A DNA stretch of 22,450 bases from Sphingobacteriaceae bacterium UBA2059 (GTDB lineage: Bacteria; Bacteroidota; Bacteroidia; Sphingobacteriales; Sphingobacteriaceae). Below, piece after piece: positions 15,430 through 22,254 of this stretch. The translations under genes were made by a program, and so were the position numbers. The DNA lies in the NCBI GenBank assembly GCA_002332615.1, contig DDAL01000028.1, positions 103,220 to 125,669 on the forward strand, given 5' to 3'. The notes below the pieces were generated by a model, which made no database searches, was not told the origin of the DNA, and worked only from the letters and a program-made list of their open reading frames with translations. How positions within the stretch are numbered: the stretch's first letter is position 1; each line of letters begins with the position of its first letter.

Positions 15430-16200
15430 ATGAAAAGAGGACTTTTTTTAATCTCATGCTGTATGGCTTTTTATTCCTGCAACAGTGCTTCAAGGAATAA
15501 CAGCACTCAGGCCGATACACAAACTACGCAGGAAAACACCGCCCAGGCACAAAATGATAATGAAGACGGCGAGTGGATCACTCTGTTTGACGGTAAAACC
15601 ACTACCAACTGGCGTGGCTACAATTCTAAAACTTTTCCAGCCAAAGGATGGGAAGTCAAAGACGGAATGCTGCGTTGTATAGGTTCCGGATCTGGTGAAG
15701 CCGGAGGAGGCGGAGATATAGTAACCAATGAAAAGTACAAAGATTTTGAACTTGAGCTGGAGTGGAAGATATCTAAGGGAGGAAACAGCGGGATCTTTAT
15801 ACTGGCTCAGGAAATTCCCGGAAAACCTATATATGTATCATCTCCCGAAATGCAGATACTTGATAATGAAAGACATCCCGATGCCAGGCTGGGCAAAAAT
15901 GGCAATCGCATGGCCGGGTCTCTTTATGATCTTATTCCAGCCAAACCGCAAAACACCAAGCCTGCAGGCGAATGGAATAAAGTTAAAATTATATGCTATC
16001 AGGGAACCGTGGTTTATAACCAAAATGGTGAAAATGTGGTTGAATATCATCTTTGGACCGACGAATGGAAGAATATGGTGAAAGACTCTAAGTTTAAAGA
16101 CTGGCCCGAATTTGTAAACCCTGCTAAAGAAGGAGTTATTGGCCTTCAGGATCATGGAAATGATGTTTGGTTTAAAAATATACGTATTAAGAAACTTTAA
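15430..16200 (+). CDS. DUF1080 / 3-keto-disaccharide hydrolase family lipoprotein
   Basis: 256 aa. The signal peptide ends in F-Y-S-C (Cys17, a slightly irregular lipobox), followed by a low-complexity linker rich in Ser, Thr, Asn and Gln (18-45). The DUF1080 jelly-roll fills the rest: W-I-T-L-F-D-G-K-T-T-T-N-W (about 49-61), a Gly-rich loop with G-G-G-G-D-I-V, K-G-G-N-S-G-I-F in mid-domain, E-M-Q-I-L-D-N-E, and a final G-L-Q-D-H-G-N-D-V-W-F-K-N-I-R-I. The family (Pfam now names it 3-keto-disaccharide hydrolase) cleaves the glycosidic bond of C3-oxidised glycosides, either by hydrolysis or by elimination. Here it would act on the product of the GMC dehydrogenase. No acidic surface-export signal follows the Cys, so it is probably periplasmic. 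Confidence 0.9.
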   Translation: MKRGLFLISCCMAFYSCNSASRNNSTQADTQTTQENTAQAQNDNEDGEWITLFDGKTTTNWRGYNSKTFPAKGWEVKDGMLRCIGSGSGEAGGGGDIVTNEKYKDFELELEWKISKGGNSGIFILAQEIPGKPIYVSSPEMQILDNERHPDARLGKNGNRMAGSLYDLIPAKPQNTKPAGEWNKVKIICYQGTVVYNQNGENVVEYHLWTDEWKNMVKDSKFKDWPEFVNPAKEGVIGLQDHGNDVWFKNIRIKKL

Positions 16201-16213
16201 ACAGTATGAACCT

Positions 16214-16237
16214 CCGGCCGCCTTTTAGGGTGGCCGG
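16214..16237 (+). repeat. GC-rich hairpin before the second TIM-barrel gene
   Basis: A 9-bp stem (16214-16222 with 16229-16237, one G-U pair) with a 6-nt loop lies 14-36 nt before the ATG at 16251. There is no T run. It may be an RNA processing or translation-control element between two cistrons. Confidence 0.55.
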
Positions 16238-16250
16238 TAACTATCCAGTT

Positions 16251-17132
16251 ATGACTAGCAGAAGAAACTTCATCAGGCAACTAGGCTTTATGTCGGCCGC
16301 AATGTGCGTGCATTCAAACCTGTCGGCAAAAGACTATAGCAAAAAGCTAAAGACTATAGGGCTGCAGCTTTACAGTTTACGAAATGAAATCGGTAAAGAC
16401 GTAAGGGGGGTGATGCAAAATGTAGCAAGGGCAGGATACCAAGATGTAGAAGTATATGGCTACAACACAGAAAACAAATTTTGGGGCCTTGATCCAAAAC
16501 AGTTCAGCTCATTACTTAAAGAGTTTAATCTCAAGTCTACATCAGGGCATTACGGTATAGATGAGGTGCTCAGAGCAGAAGGCAACTACGAGCAGCTAAA
16601 ACAAACCATAGAAGCTGCACACGCATTAAATCATACCTACATAACAGTTCCCTATTTAGATGAGAAGATCAGGAAAACAGCGGACGATTATAAAAAGATA
16701 GCCGTAAAACTAAATAAGGCCGGAGAGCTATGCAAAAAGGCCGGGCTTAAGCTGGCCTACCATAATCATGCATTTGAGTTTCAGCCAATGGGAAATACAT
16801 CAGGTTATGATGTTTTACTTAACGAATGCGAACCTTCGCTGGTAGACTTCGAGCTCGATCTATATTGGGCTGTAAGGGCTAAGGCAGATCCTGTAACTCT
16901 TTTTTCTAAACATCCGGGTCGTTTCCCTTTGTGGCATGTTAAAGATATGAACCGCGCTAAGCCGGAACAAAATACAGAGGTGGGAAAAGGAAGTATAGAT
17001 TTCAAAGCAATCATGAATGCTTCGAAAACTGCAGGTTTAAAACACCTGTTTGTAGAGCAGGAAAACTTCGATATAGACCCCTTTGTAAGCATTAAAGAGA
17101 GCTGCAATTATATTAAAGCTAACTTATTATAA
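16251..17132 (+). CDS. Tat-exported sugar phosphate isomerase/epimerase-type TIM barrel
   Basis: 293 aa from ATG 16251. An in-frame ATG at 16206 would add 15 residues ahead of the Tat motif S-R-R-N-F-I-R-Q-L and read through a GC-rich hairpin, so the later start is preferred. The signal probably ends near S-N-L-S-A (22-26). TIM-barrel motifs: I-G-L-Q-L-Y-S-L-R (36-44), Glu67 (V-E-V-Y-G), H171-N-H-A-F-E-F, Asp203 (L-D-L-Y-W), His229 (W-H-V-K-D-M) and Glu269 (V-E-Q-E), which suit a divalent metal site. It differs from the first TIM barrel in this operon and is not a tandem copy. It probably handles another step on the keto, glucal or inosose-like intermediate. A strong terminator follows, ending the cluster. 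Confidence 0.85.
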   Translation: MTSRRNFIRQLGFMSAAMCVHSNLSAKDYSKKLKTIGLQLYSLRNEIGKDVRGVMQNVARAGYQDVEVYGYNTENKFWGLDPKQFSSLLKEFNLKSTSGHYGIDEVLRAEGNYEQLKQTIEAAHALNHTYITVPYLDEKIRKTADDYKKIAVKLNKAGELCKKAGLKLAYHNHAFEFQPMGNTSGYDVLLNECEPSLVDFELDLYWAVRAKADPVTLFSKHPGRFPLWHVKDMNRAKPEQNTEVGKGSIDFKAIMNASKTAGLKHLFVEQENFDIDPFVSIKESCNYIKANLL

Positions 17133-17135
17133 AGC

Positions 17136-17175
17136 AAAAAGGCCATCTTGAAAGTAAAGCAGGATGGCCTTTTTT
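17136..17175. terminator. Bidirectional terminator between convergent genes
   Basis: A 12-bp stem AAAAAGGCCATC/GATGGCCTTTTT (17136-17147 with 17163-17174) with a 15-nt loop. T runs on both strands serve the plus-strand sugar cluster and the minus-strand DUF5020 gene. Confidence 0.88.
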
Positions 17176-17231
17176 AATGGCTTTTGTTTTCCCTGAAAAA
17201 GTTATTCGGGTAAACAACCGCCCGTCAGTCT

Positions 17232-17915
17232 TTACCAAACCCAGCGCACCATGGCTGTAGGGCATACCGACCACTTTCTTGAGGGTACAAAATTTTTGCT
17301 TACTTCTATCTCGCTGCCCAGCGAAAATGTTGAGTTTATATTATACATAAGCTGAGGTTCGGTCATAAATACCGCATGTTTATGCTTCTTATCGCCTCCC
17401 AGCGGATCGCTCCAGAAATCCATGAAGCCGCGGAAAGTAAGTTTGTCATTCGCAAAGTTTTTAAACCAAACCATCGTAAACTGACCGTCAAAGCCGTTTG
17501 AACCATGTATCCATTTGTACAGGTAAGAAGTGTTTAAGGTAAAGCCGCCAAGTTTAATTGGAAAACCGATCCCGGTAAGCACGCTTCGCTGAATGGGGAT
17601 ACCTACACCCAAGGGTTTATCGGCCGTAATCAAAAAGCCGTCGTTGTACTCAATATGATAGTTCAGTCCTTCAATAGCTTTGTTTGGAATATTAAACTTT
17701 CTTGCTATTTCAAAGTAGGCAAGAGAAGCGCCGTCGGTTCGGTTAAAATCAAAATCCGTGAACATAAATGTACTCCCAAGCCTGTCGGGTTTAAAAATTT
17801 CAAACGTCCCGGTAAAGTACTCACGATCCTTGCCCATGTCATAATGTAGTTGCAGCTCTTGCGCGCTAAGACCAAAGCCATACAGTAAGCAGATTGTAAA
17901 TAGTAGTTTTCTCAT
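17232..17915 (-). CDS. DUF5020 / Tsx-like outer-membrane beta-barrel protein
   Basis: 227 aa from ATG 17915; a TTG one codon upstream is not needed. A Sec signal peptide ends near G-L-S-A-Q (about 17-21). The rest is made of short amphipathic beta strands with aromatic girdles, such as Y-F-T-G-T-F-E-I-F and T-L-N-T-S-Y-L-Y-K-W, and ends V-R-W-V-W, typical of the aromatic final residue recognised by the BAM complex. It resembles DUF5020 proteins, which relate to the Tsx nucleoside-channel fold, so a small outer-membrane pore is the likely role; nucleoside transport is only a family-level guess. It is convergent with the sugar cluster and probably not part of it. Confidence 0.75.
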   Translation of the reverse strand: MRKLLFTICLLYGFGLSAQELQLHYDMGKDREYFTGTFEIFKPDRLGSTFMFTDFDFNRTDGASLAYFEIARKFNIPNKAIEGLNYHIEYNDGFLITADKPLGVGIPIQRSVLTGIGFPIKLGGFTLNTSYLYKWIHGSNGFDGQFTMVWFKNFANDKLTFRGFMDFWSDPLGGDKKHKHAVFMTEPQLMYNINSTFSLGSEIEVSKNFVPSRKWSVCPTAMVRWVW

Positions 17916-18007
17916 CAATAGTTAGTGCATTAAGTTTTAAAATAAAGAAAACGCAAACGTATCAATAAAGTATAGTATTAAAAATATTGCATGTTAATTA
18001 ATTATCT

Positions 18008-18024
18008 GGGTGCTATAAGCACCC
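18008..18024. repeat. 7-bp hairpin in the divergent region between DUF5020 and GyrI-like genes
   Basis: GGGTGCT (18008-18014), a 3-nt loop, then AGCACCC (18018-18024). No T run follows on either strand. It sits mid-way between two divergent starts, so an operator or leader hairpin is possible. Confidence 0.5.
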
Positions 18025-18115
18025 TAAAGAAAGACAGGCGGCAGAGTAAATGGCTATATCTGATGATTTACTACATTTCTATTATATCTTAGTGCATTAA
18101 ATAAGAAGCGATTAT

Positions 18116-18589
18116 ATGGATGCGTTCAGCATAATGGGAATTAGTACCCGCACCAACAATAACGAAGGACGCGCCGCCGTCGACATAGGCTTACTCTGGC
18201 AGAAGTTGTTGGAGGAAAATGTAGCAGCAAGGATCTCTGATAAAGTCAGTGAAGATATTTACTGTATCTATACCGATTATCAAAGCAACTATCAGGGAGA
18301 TTATACAACTTTGTTAGGCTTCAAAGTATCTTCGGCAGAACACGTTCCGGAGGGACTTTCCTGCCGTTCCTTCGAACCTCAGAGCACCGTTAAATTTGTA
18401 GCGCGGGGCAAAATGCCTGACGCTGTACTGCGTACCTGGAAGGAAATATGGCAAAAGGACCATGAGCTTCAAAGAGCCTATACCTATGATGCCGAGGTGT
18501 ATGGCAAACGCTCGAAGACGGGGTCCGACACAGCCGAGGTAGATATTTATATTTCAGTAAGAAGCACGCTTCAGACAAACTTTCCGTAG
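18116..18589 (+). CDS. GyrI-like / AraC effector-binding-domain protein
   Basis: 157 aa, cytoplasmic, with no DNA-binding domain: a stand-alone SOUL/GyrI-fold small-molecule-binding domain of the AraC effector-binding or Cass2-like type. Visible signatures are G-I-S-T-R-T-N-N-N-E (8-17), D-I-Y-C-I-Y-T-D-Y (about 47-55), Y-T-T-L-L-G-F-K-V (63-71), the K-F-V-A-R-G-K-M-P-D segment, a W-K-E-I-W helix and V-D-I-Y-I-S-V near the end. Such proteins bind lipophilic cations or hydrolyse small ligands; the ligand here is unknown. The final nine residues after I-S-V are not typical of the family and overlap a minus-strand gene remnant, suggesting the original stop was lost at a rearrangement point. A weak TATCTTAG at 18085 could be a -7 box. 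Confidence 0.82.
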   Translation: MDAFSIMGISTRTNNNEGRAAVDIGLLWQKLLEENVAARISDKVSEDIYCIYTDYQSNYQGDYTTLLGFKVSSAEHVPEGLSCRSFEPQSTVKFVARGKMPDAVLRTWKEIWQKDHELQRAYTYDAEVYGKRSKTGSDTAEVDIYISVRSTLQTNFP

Positions 18590-18696
18590 TCGGGCACAGC
18601 CATGGTGTCAAAATGATCTACCAGCTGCTGAAGCCCGGCTTCGAGTTCTTCTCCCTGCATAGCCTGGCCAGAATAACCGCCTCCATTGAAAACCTC
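18571..18696 (-). pseudogene. 3' remnant of an unidentified minus-strand gene
   Basis: One minus-strand frame stays open for 41 codons and ends at TGA (18571-18573). It begins directly after an in-frame stop, without a start codon, and reads like a genuine protein C-terminus: N-G-G-G-Y-S-G-Q-A-M-Q, then an acidic amphipathic helix, then A-V-P-D-Y-G-K-F-V. No matching continuation is found upstream in any of the three frames. It overlaps the last 19 bp of the GyrI-like gene. I do not recognise the parent family. Confidence 0.4.
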
Positions 18697-19000
18697 CTAG
18701 CAGCCCCCTTTGTTTTACAAAATAACACGTAGCGCATAGCAGTATGCAGAGGCAGTGTACGGGCGCTTCAAAGACCTGCCTTCGGGCACATGCGCGGCGT
18801 ATAAAAGTATAATTCGTGCATGTTACATCTATAGAAAAATATGGACACATCATGGACTCATCCTGCCTGCATGTTGGAAGCATCTCGTGCGGAGGCCGCT
18901 TATATACCGCAGTTCAACAGCGGTTCACCCATCTAAAAGCAAGGACTTGTACAACATAATTCAAACAGGTATGTTGTACTAAACATTATACAGAACCGGG
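18590..19000. other. Non-coding stretch, probably decayed sequence, with one inverted repeat
   Basis: About 410 bp without a convincing gene. It contains most of the minus-strand remnant (to 18696), a spurious 91-codon minus frame (18608-18883) of Cys/Arg-rich, non-protein-like composition, a 31-codon plus frame (18841-18936) with no family character, and the 10-bp inverted repeat described separately. No tRNA, CRISPR or transposase signature is visible. It looks like a deletion scar between the GyrI-like and NUDIX genes. Confidence 0.55.
18949..18979. repeat. Perfect 10-bp inverted repeat upstream of the NUDIX gene
   Basis: GTACAACATA (18949-18958) and TATGTTGTAC (18970-18979) flank 11 nt. 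The centre-to-centre distance is 21 bp, two helical turns, which suits a dimeric regulator. It lies 21 bp before the NUDIX ATG with no T run, so operator is a better reading than terminator. Confidence 0.6.
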
Positions 19001-19471
19001 ATGAAAACAAGCGCAGGCATTTTACTTTACCGCATGCAGGACAATGTTCCTGAGTTTTTTCTAGTTCACCCCGGCGGGTCATTTTTTGTATCCAAAGATC
19101 AAGGCTGGTGGACTATACCCAAAGGCGAAGTTTTACCCGGCGAGGAATTATTACATACCGCCCTACGCGAGATGAAGGAAGAAACCGGCTACCACTGTAT
19201 TGGCCCTTTTACAGCATTAGAGCCTGTGGTTCAAAAAGGAGGCAAAAAAGTGTTTTGCTGGGCCGCGCCCGGAACTTTCGATGCGAAGGCCCTGGTGTGC
19301 AATTCATTTGAGATGGAGTGGCCTCCCCGCAGCGGTAAGTTTAAGAGCTTCCCCGAGGTTGACAAAGCGGGCTGGTTTAAGGCAGCGGAGGCCCTTACCC
19401 TGATTAACCAGGCACAGAAAAGCTTTATAATACAGCTTACAGAAAGCCTGGCTACCCTGCGGCGTATTTAA
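19001..19471 (+). CDS. NUDIX hydrolase
   Basis: 156 aa. The Nudix box is complete at residues 42-64: G42, E48, then R-E-M-K-E-E-T-G-Y (56-64), matching G-x5-E-x7-R-E-U-x-E-E-x-G-U. The N-terminus S-A-G-I-L-L-Y-R and G-W-W-T-I-P-K-G before the box resemble diadenosine polyphosphate or (d)NTP pyrophosphohydrolases of the MutT/Ap4A group, but the substrate cannot be fixed from sequence. It is cytoplasmic. The gene follows a non-coding stretch and a perfect inverted repeat, so it probably has its own regulated promoter. ATG 19001 has no Shine-Dalgarno sequence. Confidence 0.9.
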   Translation: MKTSAGILLYRMQDNVPEFFLVHPGGSFFVSKDQGWWTIPKGEVLPGEELLHTALREMKEETGYHCIGPFTALEPVVQKGGKKVFCWAAPGTFDAKALVCNSFEMEWPPRSGKFKSFPEVDKAGWFKAAEALTLINQAQKSFIIQLTESLATLRRI

Positions 19472-19543
19472 GAAAAAACCGAACAAAGTGCCTGCCCGAA
19501 AGTTATGTAAGTACTATATCTTACCTTAACTAATAGAAAGCAT

Positions 19544-19738
19544 ATGTCATCACAGCAAGGAAGAGCCGAAGAAAGCAGTATGCAGGGACCCCAGCGTTCT
19601 GTAAGCAGCAATTCAAAGCAATCGCGCGTTAAGACCCGAAGCGAAAGCAAGGAAAAGCGGCGCACCGATACCGGCAAGATTAAAGAAGGGAATGCCCATC
19701 AGTCTAATTCTAAGGGCAATACTGATACAGGCCGCTAA
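19544..19738 (+). CDS. Small disordered basic protein, unknown function
   Basis: 64 aa, rich in Ser, Lys, Arg, Gln, Gly and Asn, with no Phe, Tyr, Trp, Cys or Leu and almost no hydrophobic residues, so it cannot form an ordinary globular core. A short T-D-T-G-K / T-D-T-G-R near-repeat occurs at about 41-45 and 60-64. A TATATCTTAC sequence at about 19515, 28 nt before the ATG, may be a weak -7 box. It stands between the NUDIX and hydrolase genes on the same strand. Hydrophilic proteins of this sort are found in stress-response or nucleic-acid-associated roles, but nothing here fixes one. The frame could be chance, though a full-length frame with such skewed composition is not typical of noise. 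Confidence 0.55.
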   Translation: MSSQQGRAEESSMQGPQRSVSSNSKQSRVKTRSESKEKRRTDTGKIKEGNAHQSNSKGNTDTGR

Positions 19739-19836
19739 TGAGCCAAAGGCGGCTCTGAACAATGAACAGCAGAAATGAACGCGGATCTTGCAAACTTATA
19801 TTACCTGGAGCCGAACGATTTGTGCGGATACGTCAT

Positions 19837-20700
19837 ATGAACAGCTATTTAATCTTGCTCATTTCCTTTGTTCTAAACAGCGGATGCAGCTACACACCTG
19901 TTATGCAACTACTTAACAACACGAAACAAGAAAAACTATACGATGTGCGCTATGGCGCCGACCCCCGACATGTGATGGATGTGTTCCTGCCACAGGGACG
20001 CAGCCTCGAAACTCCCTTTGTGCTTATCATACACGGGGGTGCCTGGGTAAGAGGCGATAAACAGATGATGCGTGAGTATCAACAGCGTTTACTGGCCCGG
20101 GGGATTGCTTCGGCAAATGTGAACCACAGGTATGCGGGCGGCAGGGTGCACGTGAGCGATATGCTGGATGATATTGATAAAGCTTATGCAACAATAGCCG
20201 ATAGTGCCGCCAGGTGGAGCGTAAGGGCGGATCATTTCGTCATGTCAGGCCATAGTTCGGGCGGGCACCTTTCCCTGCTTTACAGCTACCGCACAAAACG
20301 ACCTGTAAACGCTATCGTGGCCCTTTCGGCCCCGTCAGACCTCAGCGATACTCTATGGCTTAATCTGGCGAAGGAAAACTATGCCATTTCAAGCATTGAA
20401 GGAATGGTAGGAGCTCCCTATGCAAAGGGCAATCCGCTGAATGCGGGTTACCTGGCCGCAAGTCCCGTGCTGCACATAAAGCCCATTCCCACCTTGCTTA
20501 TACACGGAACCTTTGACTTTGTAGTTCCCTATCGGCAGTCTGAAAAGCTTGCCGCCGAACTGAAGGCTAAAGGTATTCCGCATAAACTGTATTCCATTGT
20601 GGGCGAGGGTCACTCCCTGTCGCTCAAAGGACCGGCTTCTACCGACCGCATGTTTGAAGAGATCATTGCCTGGATAAATCAATATGGAAGCGCTTTGTAA
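19837..20700 (+). CDS. Alpha/beta-hydrolase lipoprotein (carboxylesterase / BD-FAE type)
   Basis: 287 aa from ATG 19837, chosen over an upstream in-frame ATG at 19762 because it places a lipoprotein signal at the N-terminus: hydrophobic 4-13, then L-N-S-G-C with Cys17. The alpha/beta-hydrolase motifs are in order: oxyanion hole H-G-G-A-W (66-70), nucleophile elbow G-H-S-S-G-G with Ser140, acid Asp227 (G-T-F-D-F-V-V-P) and His259 (G-E-G-H-S). The H-G-G motif resembles the hormone-sensitive-lipase/esterase group, so the likely substrates are small acyl or acetyl esters, perhaps on plant glycans; that is inference. Lipid-anchored in the periplasm or outer membrane. No evident operon partner. Confidence 0.87.
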   Translation: MNSYLILLISFVLNSGCSYTPVMQLLNNTKQEKLYDVRYGADPRHVMDVFLPQGRSLETPFVLIIHGGAWVRGDKQMMREYQQRLLARGIASANVNHRYAGGRVHVSDMLDDIDKAYATIADSAARWSVRADHFVMSGHSSGGHLSLLYSYRTKRPVNAIVALSAPSDLSDTLWLNLAKENYAISSIEGMVGAPYAKGNPLNAGYLAASPVLHIKPIPTLLIHGTFDFVVPYRQSEKLAAELKAKGIPHKLYSIVGEGHSLSLKGPASTDRMFEEIIAWINQYGSAL

Positions 20701-20745
20701 ACTTAAAAGAGCATATTGTATATCTTTACATCAAAAATAAGTACT

Positions 20746-22074
20746 ATGCATCCGCTTGTCCTGATTATTGATGATGAAAAGAAAATTGCAGCGCTTATGG
20801 CGCGCATTATTGAACTTGAGGGTATCAGGGTGCTTCAGGCTCATACCGGCAAAGAGGGTATGAAACTGCTTGCCAGTCAGGACATTGATGTGGTAATAAG
20901 CGATGTAAAGCTTCCGGATGTAAATGGCGTTGAGCTTGTGAAGCAAATAAAGGCGAGCAAGCCCCATGTGCAGGTGATCAATCTTACGGCCTATGGTACC
21001 ATTGCCGATGGCGTGCTGGCCATGAAAAACGGAGCATATGATTATATAACCAAGGGTGATGATAACGACCGCATTATTCCTCTTCTTCATATGGCGCTGG
21101 CGCAAGCTCAAAAAGAGAGGAGTCGTACCGGCGCGCGTACCTCAGAGGCCAGTTTACATACCTTTTCGTCAATAATAGGGCAATCCAGGGCGGTGAACGA
21201 AGCTGTTGAGCTGGCTCGCAAGGTAGCAGAAACCGATACTACCGTTTTGCTTCTGGGTGAAACAGGAACGGGGAAAGAAGTGTTTGCCCAGGCCATACAT
21301 TCACAAAGCGCCAGGAGTAAATATCCTTTTGTCGCGTTAAATTGCAGCGGTTTCAAGTCGGATCTGCTTGAGAGTGAGCTGTTTGGCTATAAAGCCGGAG
21401 CCTTTACAGGCGCAAATAAGGACAAAAAAGGATTACTGGAAGAAGCTGATGGCGGCACTCTTTTCTTGGATGAGATAGGAGAGATGGACATTGAGCTTCA
21501 GGCAAAGCTCCTGCGCGTGCTGGAGGAACGTAGCTTTATTAAAGTGGGCGATACGCGCACCAGCCGTGTAAATGTGCGTATACTGGCTGCCACTAACCGC
21601 GGATTGCAGGAGGAGGCCGAAAGAGGGAACTTTCGCTTAGACCTTTACTATCGTTTGTCGGTTTTTACCATTGAAATACCTCCTCTATCGCAACGAAAAG
21701 GCGATATACGCCTTCTTGCCGATCATTATTTAAACACCTATGCCGCACGCATGGGCAAAAAAGGACTTAAGCTTTCGGCATCATTTTACACCGCGCTTGA
21801 AAACCATCCCTGGAAAGGAAACATACGCGAACTGCGCAATGTTATGGAGCGTGTTGCTATCCTGGCTGGCGGAGGCCCTATGGGGCCTGAACTGCTGCCT
21901 GCAAACTTTACCCATCAGAACAGTCCCACCTCTTCCTTTGATATACATCTCATAGAAAAAGACCATATAGGTAAGGTTTTGCAATACACCCATGGCAATA
22001 AATCTGAAGCAGCCCGCCTGCTTGGCATTGGCCTTACCACACTTTACCGCAAGCTGGATGAATACAAGCTTTGA
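20746..22074 (+). CDS. Sigma-54-dependent response regulator, probable activator of the kdp operon
   Basis: 442 aa from ATG 20746; a TTG start at 20716 would add ten residues of non-family sequence. The receiver domain (about 4-118) has Asp9-Asp10, phospho-acceptor Asp53, Thr81 and Lys103. The AAA+ domain has Walker A G-E-T-G-T-G-K-E (171-178), the sigma-54 contact loop G-A-F-T-G-A (218-223) and Walker B L-F-L-D-E-I (239-244). A Fis-type helix-turn-helix ends the protein (about 400-442; K-S-E-A-A-R-L-L-G-I). Its position directly before kdpF and kdpA suggests it switches on high-affinity K+ uptake with RNA polymerase-sigma-54, unlike the OmpR-type KdpE of E. coli. No histidine kinase is in the window; a KdpD-like partner may lie beyond the end. 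TATCTTTA at 20721 may be its -7 box. Confidence 0.92.
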   Translation: MHPLVLIIDDEKKIAALMARIIELEGIRVLQAHTGKEGMKLLASQDIDVVISDVKLPDVNGVELVKQIKASKPHVQVINLTAYGTIADGVLAMKNGAYDYITKGDDNDRIIPLLHMALAQAQKERSRTGARTSEASLHTFSSIIGQSRAVNEAVELARKVAETDTTVLLLGETGTGKEVFAQAIHSQSARSKYPFVALNCSGFKSDLLESELFGYKAGAFTGANKDKKGLLEEADGGTLFLDEIGEMDIELQAKLLRVLEERSFIKVGDTRTSRVNVRILAATNRGLQEEAERGNFRLDLYYRLSVFTIEIPPLSQRKGDIRLLADHYLNTYAARMGKKGLKLSASFYTALENHPWKGNIRELRNVMERVAILAGGGPMGPELLPANFTHQNSPTSSFDIHLIEKDHIGKVLQYTHGNKSEAARLLGIGLTTLYRKLDEYKL

Positions 22075-22101
22075 TAAAAGGTATAAGGGATTGTCATAAC
22101 G

Positions 22102-22134
22102 AAAAAAACCCTTCCATTTTGGAAGGGTTTTTTT
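22102..22134 (+). terminator. Terminator after the response-regulator gene
   Basis: A 13-bp stem (22103-22115 with 22121-22133), 5-nt loop and T run. It isolates the regulator from the kdp genes, so the latter need their own promoter. Confidence 0.92.
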
Positions 22135-22212
22135 GTGTAATCTAATCTGCTAAAAGGGAGTTTTTATTCTATTTGTCTGATAATAAGGAACTTGTTGCCG
22201 CGCTCGTATTTG

Positions 22213-22227
22213 TGGTATGGGTATTGG
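22213..22227 (+). promoter_or_regulatory. Possible sigma-54 (-24/-12) promoter of the kdp genes
   Basis: TGGTATGGGTATTGG has the two elements in the correct register: GG at 22214-22215, 10 nt, then a G-G pair where GC is expected. It matches TGGCACGnnnnTTGC at 8 of the 11 specified positions. The mismatch at the C of the -12 GC weakens it. It lies 27 bp before the first small ORF, between the regulator's terminator and the kdp genes, where such a promoter is expected. Confidence 0.3.
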
Positions 22228-22254
22228 AAATGCTTGCCAAAAACACAGATACAT

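Noticed and set aside
15728..16081. 117-codon plus-strand frame inside the DUF1080 gene, and a 105-codon minus frame over it
   Set aside because: The in-frame DUF1080 domain explains this DNA; both are shadows.
18608..18883. 91-codon minus-strand frame in the gap before the NUDIX gene
   Set aside because: Its composition (Cys, Arg and Trp scattered without pattern) is not protein-like, and a different frame in the same DNA carries the plausible remnant.
19740..19755. Small GAGCC/GGCTC hairpin after the disordered protein gene
   Set aside because: The stem is only 5 bp with no T run; likely chance.
22183..22200. A second possible sigma-54 site (AAGGAACTTGTTGCC)
   Set aside because: The GG-to-GC spacing is 8 nt instead of 10, which is not tolerated by sigma-54 promoters.
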